Positions 7,767-11,973 of a stretch of 11,973 nt of DNA are shown one piece after another; positions within the stretch are counted from its first letter, which is position 1, and every line of letters begins with the position of its first letter. The notes under the pieces were generated by a model, which ran no database searches, was not told where the DNA came from, and was given only the letters and a program-made list of their open reading frames with translations. The DNA comes from Chrysochromulina parva (lineage: Eukaryota > Haptophyta > Prymnesiales > Chrysochromulinaceae). Location: positions 1 through 11,973 of the forward strand of contig PJAB01001830.1 in NCBI GenBank assembly GCA_002887195.1, in the 5' to 3' direction. Made by a program: the position numbers and the translations under genes.

Positions 7767-8939
7767 TCAACCAACGGGTCGCTCCCACTGCGTCTGCCCG
7801 AGAGCAAGGTTGGAATAATAGGTGCGCCCAGAGATGGCGTCCTTCTGCTCGATCCAGCCACCTGGGAGCACCAAGGTAGAGCTAGACATAGAGGCGTCTT
7901 GAACGAGGCTGAGCCCAAGGCTCGAGGTCGCATGCGCACCTGCATGCGCATCTTGCGGCATGCCGGTTGCGCTTGGATCGGCGGCGGCAATGCCAGTTGC
8001 AGCGGCTGAGGCCGCCGCAAGCGCCGCCGCTGCTGCATTCGACACAAGCTGCGTGTCAAGAGCGCCTGCTGGCCCCGCATAGTAGCTCGCCCACATCTTG
8101 TAGCGCGCTGCCTCGGCATCGACCTCATCTTGCCAGAGCTTTGCGGGGGGCGTGTACGGCAGGCCCGCCTGCTCGTAATACCGATGGTAGTAACGGTACA
8201 GCGCTTCGTCGGGCGCCAAAGATCGGAGAGACTCATTCGCTTTGGCCGTCAGCGCCGCCTTCCATTGAGCCTCGGCTCCTTCGAGAAGTGAGCGGCCGTA
8301 ACTGACCAGAGCGGCGGGTCCGCCGAGCCGCACGATGCGTGAGCCCTCGCCTGCTCCTACCGAGGAAGAGTCAAGTAGGTCGAAGGTCGTCGCTGCGACG
8401 CCTGAGCGCCGGAAGCGTGAGAAGTGCACCGTCAGCCCGCGCGCCTGCTGGAGCTGCGCGAGCGGGCCGGGCATTGCTGGGTTGAGGAGAGCGCTGAGGG
8501 CCTCGTCCGAGATGGCGAGTTCCTCAATGACATATCTCAGGTCAGCCGCCGATGCCTCTTTCAAAAGCCACGAGAGAGGATGCGCGCGCAAATCCAAGCC
8601 ATTGGACGCAGCTGAGGCTGCGCCAACCTCACTGGCCGACCAGGAGCCACGTCGCAGCAGCACAGACAACAGCTTCTGCGCTGCCGTCACCTGCTCTGCG
8701 GTGCCTGAGATGCGCACCACCGGCTTGCAACCATCTTCCGCCCGATCCACTTGCAGCCGTGCGCCTGACTGCGCCTGCAGATCGCGAATCGTGGTGCCGC
8801 CGCGTCCGATGATGGCGCCAACGGCAGCGGCCTCGACCTCGATGGCTCGTACCTCCACGTCCTGCTGAGTGGCGCTGGCGGTAAATCCGAGGCGTGCGTC
8901 CGCGTCGCTGCAATTGGCGATAGATGTCGCCACCAGCAT
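7767..8939 (-). CDS. KH and WW domain protein, probable RNA-binding / pre-mRNA processing factor
   Basis: About 390 residues from ATG 8939 (context CAAATGC). A single KH domain lies at about 28-96: VEVRAIEVEAAAVGAIIGRG, with the RNA-gripping G-x-x-G loop as GRGG (45-48), then TTIRDLQAQSGARLQV and VRISGTAEQVTAAQKLL. The C-terminus is a WW domain: Trp362, Tyr-Tyr 374-375, Trp385 and Pro388, with the two Trp 23 residues apart as usual; it ends three residues after the second Trp. WW domains bind proline-rich partners, so this pairing suggests a link between RNA and Pro-rich splicing or transcription factors, probably in the nucleus. Between them is unrecognised sequence, including a Tyr-rich stretch (ALYRYYHRYYEQAGLPY) and an Ala-rich linker. 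An upstream Met at about 9236 keeps the frame open, but that part is basic, unlike the KH region, and is antisense to the divergent frame at 9075, so 8939 is preferred. The stop lies 107 bp before the next gene. Confidence 0.85.
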   Translation of the reverse strand: MLVATSIANCSDADARLGFTASATQQDVEVRAIEVEAAAVGAIIGRGGTTIRDLQAQSGARLQVDRAEDGCKPVVRISGTAEQVTAAQKLLSVLLRRGSWSASEVGAASAASNGLDLRAHPLSWLLKEASAADLRYVIEELAISDEALSALLNPAMPGPLAQLQQARGLTVHFSRFRRSGVAATTFDLLDSSSVGAGEGSRIVRLGGPAALVSYGRSLLEGAEAQWKAALTAKANESLRSLAPDEALYRYYHRYYEQAGLPYTPPAKLWQDEVDAEAARYKMWASYYAGPAGALDTQLVSNAAAAALAAASAAATGIAAADPSATGMPQDAHAGAHATSSLGLSLVQDASMSSSTLVLPGGWIEQKDAISGRTYYSNLALGQTQWERPVG

Positions 8940-9074
8940 TTGGCTCCGAAAACGCGCGGGGCCGTGTGAACACGAGGGCACGTGAACTAAAGTAAAAAAC
9001 ATGTTTCCAGGAGAAGCATTGCCCGGTTGCGAACTTTCCAAACGCGTCGTGCCGGGCGGAAGCGCACAAAGCCG
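8940..9074. promoter_or_regulatory. Probable bidirectional promoter
   Basis: This 135-bp gap lies between the start of the KH-WW gene (-) and the ATG of the short + strand frame. It contains a CACGTG E-box/G-box core at 8979-8984 and an A-rich stretch (AAAGTAAAAAA) just after it. The role is inferred from the divergent layout; CACGTG also occurs inside coding regions here, so the motif alone is weak evidence. Confidence 0.35.
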
Positions 9075-9410
9075 ATGCAGGGCCCGTCGTCGCCAACTTC
9101 GACACCACTGCAGCCTCCTGGATGGGCGGGCAAGAAACATGTACGGGAACGCGTGCTCCCCCTCACGGACCTGGCCCTCGACACGCTGGCGCAAAACCCG
9201 GGTATCATCCACGATTTGAGATGGACGGCTGAACACTTGGCAATTGCGCTCTTGGAAAAGTTGTTTGCGAGGGGAAAGCTAGATTACCGACTCGCCTGCG
9301 TTTTCCGTGACAGCGGGCACCAGCCTATACGGGAGGCGATTGAGGGACTTGACCTGCTAGCAGTGTGCGCTTGGCCCGCCAGTGGCCCACCGCAAGAACG
9401 ACGAAGCTAG
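9075..9410 (+). CDS. Short protein resembling the N-terminus of an F-box/LRR protein; partial or truncated
   Basis: 111 residues from ATG 9075. The frame is open further upstream but has no earlier ATG. Residues about 29-92 look like real protein: LTDLALDTLAQNPGIIHDL, then AEHLAIALLEKLFARGKL and ACVFRDSGHQPIREAIEGLDLL. This helical pattern resembles the region before the repeats in F-box-like and RAD7-like leucine-rich-repeat proteins, where the name-giving repeats would follow after LDL. Here the sequence turns unconvincing (WPASGPPQERRS) and stops at TAG 9408-9410, and a convergent gene ends at 9548, leaving no room for LRRs unless a spliced exon crosses it. It may be a first exon, a truncated copy or a genuine small protein. 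Possible donors exist just after LDLL (GCA|GTGTGC, about 9363). The family call is from memory of pattern and is tentative. Confidence 0.5.
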   Translation: MQGPSSPTSTPLQPPGWAGKKHVRERVLPLTDLALDTLAQNPGIIHDLRWTAEHLAIALLEKLFARGKLDYRLACVFRDSGHQPIREAIEGLDLLAVCAWPASGPPQERRS

Positions 9411-9547
9411 TGACTGTGCCTCAGCAACGACCGTTGACCTCGCCGCTGTCGCGAGGAGTTCCTCCGAAGACTGCCACTTGTAGTGTGCGGGCATCAGCAC
9501 AGTTTTAGAAACGAATCGGGACCCGCTACCGATTCAATCCAATGGAC

Positions 9548-10117
9548 CTAAAGCTCCTCTTTTTCAACACCGCTCTTCTCACGAATGATATCGTCGTACT
9601 TCTTGTAAAGTGCATCCATCATCTTCGACTCGCGTCCCTTCCATTTGTCCAGCGCCGCGTCAATGCCGTCGATCTTTTCCGTGAGATCGTACCGCGTGTA
9701 GAAGTCAACGAGGTCCTTCTTCCACTCGGAGCGCGAGCGCTTCCGCGCCTTGCCGCGGCCGCCGCCGAATGCGCTGCCCATCTGCTCAGGATCCATATTC
9801 TTGAGATCATCCGCTGTAAACATTTTGATGCCCTCCATGCCAGGAATGCCCTTCATGGAGGCGAGCAGGTCCTCGATGCTCTTGTCGTCTTTGAGCTCGG
9901 GCTCAGGTGGCTTAGATTCAACCAACGGCGCTGCCTTGTTCGCCTCGCACATATTCACAAAGTCAGACTTCTCCGCGCAGCCTGAGCAGCTGAGCCCACG
10001 GGCGGCGAGCCACTGGCGCAGCTGCTTGGTCTTCATGGCGCTGCAATCCACTTCCTGATCGGCGCCGACCAGGAGTGCGACGAGTAATGGCGCCAGCGCC
10101 GCGGCGCGAGTCTGCAT
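9548..10117 (-). CDS. ER-lumen protein with MANF C-terminal-like CXXC domain and KEEL retention signal
   Basis: 189 residues from ATG 10117. MQTRAAALAPLLVALLVGADQ is a clear signal peptide. Residues about 28-62 (MKTKQLRQWLAARGLSCSGC followed by AEKSDFV) match the SAP-like C-terminal domain of MANF/CDNF, whose hallmark is C-x-x-C followed by EKSD; the cysteines here are 44 and 47, with further Cys at 25 and 57. MANF acts in the ER, binding BiP and easing unfolded-protein stress (known in animals). The saposin-like N-terminal half of MANF is absent. A linker with a basic patch (KARKRSRS, about 123-130) leads to a helical C-terminal domain, FYTRYDLTEKIDGIDAALDK then WKGRESKMMDALYKKY, a pattern I associate with other protist proteins. 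The last four residues, KEEL, fit the KDEL-receptor motif. Signal peptide plus KEEL strongly indicates ER residence. Stop is TAG; no intron is needed. Confidence 0.85.
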   Translation of the reverse strand: MQTRAAALAPLLVALLVGADQEVDCSAMKTKQLRQWLAARGLSCSGCAEKSDFVNMCEANKAAPLVESKPPEPELKDDKSIEDLLASMKGIPGMEGIKMFTADDLKNMDPEQMGSAFGGGRGKARKRSRSEWKKDLVDFYTRYDLTEKIDGIDAALDKWKGRESKMMDALYKKYDDIIREKSGVEKEEL

Positions 10118-10539
10118 CGGCAAAGAACAAACGAAGGCGGGCGTCTGCTTTTCTTCACGTTCACACTGTCAACTCACTTCACCCAGAATCCTTTGTGCCC
10201 CCCCCTTTCAACACGCCCGCGCAGAACACACGCGCGCTCTCAAACTCTTCCATTGATAGAGCTGACAGTGAACGATGAGAGCACCACAGACCACGCTGGC
10301 GCAATCGGAGCGAGTGCGGTGTACAGTGGCCAGTGACGTAGCAGTGACCGAGTTCTTCAGGAGGACCCAACGCCCTTGGCTCTCGCATGCACGCGAAGAG
10401 GCTGAGTGGTCGCCGATCCAGACAAGGACCAGCCCCCCCGATGCGGTGCCTTCCATCGCTCTATCTCAAACCAGAGGCAGAGGCCACGACCAGTCTCCAA
10501 GGCGCTGGGTCGCCTTCCATCGCCGCACCTCAAACGGCC
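10118..10539. other. Intergenic region between the MAPEG and MANF-like genes
   Basis: No gene supported. It should hold the 3' UTR of the MAPEG gene and the promoter of the MANF-like gene. A partial duplication is visible: GCCTTCCATCG followed by CTCAAAC occurs near 10448-10475 and again near 10511-10535, about 63 bp apart. Open frames on both strands are short and lack recognisable protein sequence. Confidence 0.55.
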
Positions 10540-11475
10540 TCACAGCTCGATCTTGAGCGCGGCTGCGGCTTGGGTCACATACGGCGACGCGGCGGCGGCG
10601 GCCTGCTCGAAGTAGGGCATGGCCAGCGTGTAGAGGGCGGCAGCCTGGGTGACAGCCTGCTCGTAGTAGGGCATGGCCAGCGTGACAGCCTGCTCGAAGT
10701 AGGGCGTGGCGGCCGCGTAGTAGGGCATGGTAGCCTGATGCACGCCTAGGTTGAGAGATCGGTCCGCAGCCAGCAAGCACAGGCCCTGCATTGAGCCTCG
10801 TGCAATCTGAGAGATGACGAAGCCCAAGCCGTGCCCGCCGTAACCAACGGTCGCGTAGCCGACCTGGTGCATCACGCGCCCGACTCCAAAGAGGCCCGTA
10901 AGCGCGAGCGTTGGAAAAGGGAAGACCGAGCCGCAGAGCACGAGCATGACAGCCATTGGGATCGAGTTCTCGACCATGTGCGTCAGCGAGCGGTTGGCGC
11001 GGTTGTACGAGCCGATGGCGCCCTCCGTCTCGAGCACCACGTAGCCGCAGCTCGCATCCTTGTCGAAAGGCTTGTAGATCTGCATGTTGGCGCGCAGGTT
11101 ACCTCCCTTAAGGCTCATGATCATCGACTTGTAAATCACTGGGTAGTTGTTGACCCAATGCACCGTGAGGTTGAACACTGCCGCCGCGATGAGCGTGTAA
11201 CCGAGCTCGCCCTCGGCCAGTTTGACGATGTTTTTGTCGAACAGTGCGGTGTTGCCCTGCGTGTAGACGCGACACGCAATCGCATAACCAACGATCATAT
11301 CGAGGAGTGCTTGACCAATGATCATGATGATGACAATCCAAAAGATTGACGTGGATTTGAAGAAGCCTGGATTAGTGTTGAGCTCAACTGGCGGGATGCC
11401 AGTCTCTGCGTCGTCTTTTCCTTTGGGCTCGGCAGGCGCCGACGCACTAGTTGATGGTGGCTTCTTCGGCGCCAT
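10540..11475 (-). CDS. MAPEG family membrane protein with C-terminal 11-residue repeats
   Basis: 311 residues from ATG 11475, which has a strong context (AAAATGG); the frame upstream only translates the 63-bp repeats, so it is not used. MAPEG proteins are ER or outer-mitochondrial four-helix membrane enzymes, including microsomal glutathione S-transferases and leukotriene C4 synthase. Hydrophobic helices lie at about 43-66, 91-110, 171-192 and 212-236. The family signature is YNRANRSLTHMVENSIPMAV at 157-176 (Arg159, Arg162, His166, Glu169-Asn170), followed by GVGRVMHQVGY (197-207). Typical members have about 150 residues. This one adds a Lys/Pro/Ala-rich N-terminus (1-30), a loop at 114-156, and a tail from 250 built of 11-mers: TPYFEQAVTLA, MPYYEQAVTQA, MPYFEQAAAAA, SPYVTQAAAAL. 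The C-terminal residues are KIEL. Enzymatic substrate cannot be assigned; the glutathione-binding residues are only partly recognisable to me. Confidence 0.82.
   Translation of the reverse strand: MAPKKPPSTSASAPAEPKGKDDAETGIPPVELNTNPGFFKSTSIFWIVIIMIIGQALLDMIVGYAIACRVYTQGNTALFDKNIVKLAEGELGYTLIAAAVFNLTVHWVNNYPVIYKSMIMSLKGGNLRANMQIYKPFDKDASCGYVVLETEGAIGSYNRANRSLTHMVENSIPMAVMLVLCGSVFPFPTLALTGLFGVGRVMHQVGYATVGYGGHGLGFVISQIARGSMQGLCLLAADRSLNLGVHQATMPYYAAATPYFEQAVTLAMPYYEQAVTQAAALYTLAMPYFEQAAAAASPYVTQAAAALKIEL
10601..10710 (-). repeat. Coding repeats behind the MAPEG 11-mer tail
   Basis: The 29-nt word GCCTGCTCGAAGTAGGGCAT plus GGCCAGCGT (written on +) occurs at 10601, at 10655 with one change, and in a shorter form from 10688. 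Spacings are 54 and 33 nt, both whole codons, so expansion kept the reading frame and gave 18- and 11-residue steps in the protein. Confidence 0.85.
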
Positions 11476-11973
11476 TTTCGAAGGACGAGCGAGTTGACGA
11501 GCGGCACGTGCCGGAAGTGCCGGTAAAAAGACACCGGATACCGGTAAAAAGCACCGGGGGGAGCCGGGACACACACCGGATACCGGTAAAAAGACTCCGG
11601 ATAACGGTAAAAAGACACCGGGGGGAGCCGGGACTCACACGGGCACACGGACACACAGACGAACCTCACAACCATCCCATCCCACCAACGCACCCACACG
11701 CACGACCGCACGTGGCACGATGACCGAAACCGCGGCCGACTCAACAGCCGCAGCCCCGGAGCCGACCGCACCTCCCCACGGCCGACTCAGAAGAGGCCGC
11801 CCCCAGCGAACCCGACCCTGCCGCCACCCGCTCCCAGAGCGCCCAGCGGTAGCCCAAGGGTAGTCGACGGGGGTGTAACGGCGACGGGGGTGCTCTCGCG
11901 TCAGCGGGGCAACTTGATTACCATCGGTATTACGCGGTATTAGCGAGATAATGCACCATAATGCAGGGTGCCA
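11476..11973. other. Upstream region of the MAPEG gene and window end
   Basis: It holds the MAPEG promoter and 5' UTR. Seen in it: the perfect 12-bp palindrome CGGCACGTGCCG at 11502-11513, 27 bp before the ATG, with a G-box core; the 63-bp duplication; and a CA-rich tract (11635-11710). An ATG at 11720 on + opens a 48-codon Ala/Pro-rich frame ending at TAG; it could be the first exon of a divergent gene but has no recognisable domain. Confidence 0.5.
11521..11646 (-). repeat. Two tandem 63-bp repeats upstream of the MAPEG gene
   Basis: Units run 11521-11583 and 11584-11646 and differ at a few bases plus a one-base indel. Each contains two CGGTAAAAAG words (11521, 11542, 11584, 11605) and one CACCGGGGGGAGCCGGGAC block. 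They lie 46-171 bp upstream of the start codon, in the likely 5' UTR or promoter. Copies of a regulatory element or a neutral minisatellite are both possible. Confidence 0.9.

Noticed and set aside
7659..7788. N-terminal extension of the PA-7TM protein
   Set aside because: It precedes a good signal peptide, overlaps the end of the KH-WW gene and would bury the signal sequence.
8940..9236. N-terminal extension of the KH-WW protein
   Set aside because: Basic, Arg/Cys-rich sequence unlike the rest and antisense to the divergent frame; more likely 5' UTR or promoter.
10831..11349. 172-aa + strand frame opposite the MAPEG gene
   Set aside because: Antisense shadow rich in Arg, His, Asp and Val; the - strand frame has the MAPEG signature.
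1..11973. Bacterial origin with operon
   Set aside because: GT-AG intron, Retriever subunit, KEEL retention and intergenic spacing all indicate a eukaryotic nuclear genome.

Overview
The window looks like nuclear DNA of a GC-rich, compact microbial eukaryote. Three things point that way. A phase-0 GT-AG intron interrupts one gene. The protein families are eukaryotic: VPS26C of Retriever, a KH-WW protein, a MANF-like ER protein with a C-terminal KEEL, and a eukaryotic-type MAPEG protein. Genes sit 100-500 bp apart on both strands with no sign of bacterial operon or ribosome-binding-site logic. Coding sequences end in TGA or TAG, so the standard code fits. A marine alga or similar protist (haptophyte or stramenopile grade) is my guess; nothing here settles the taxon.

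Layout. A two-exon gene on + (589-3402) encodes a GH127-type beta-L-arabinofuranosidase; its intron is half filled by a 26-bp minisatellite. It converges with VPS26C on - (5386-3941). Four more - strand genes follow in head-to-tail order: a PA-domain seven-pass membrane protein (7659-5878), a KH-WW RNA-binding protein (8939-7767), an ER-lumen MANF-C-like protein (10117-9548) and a MAPEG membrane protein (11475-10540). A short + strand reading frame (9075-9410) diverges from the KH-WW gene and resembles the start of an F-box/LRR protein. The window ends in a promoter-side region with two 63-bp repeats.

Most products act in the endomembrane system: a probably secreted glycosidase, an endosomal recycling subunit, a membrane protein with a lumenal PA domain, an ER-retained protein and a probable ER-membrane MAPEG enzyme. 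In a eukaryote this does not imply an operon and may be chance.

The main unusual content is in architecture. The GH127 protein carries an inserted Cys module. VPS26C has a 186-residue DPL-rich tail. The PA-7TM protein belongs to no family I recognise. The small ER protein joins a MANF-like CXXC domain to a second conserved helical domain. The MAPEG protein ends in 11-residue tandem repeats. I saw no mobile element, CRISPR array, tRNA or rRNA.
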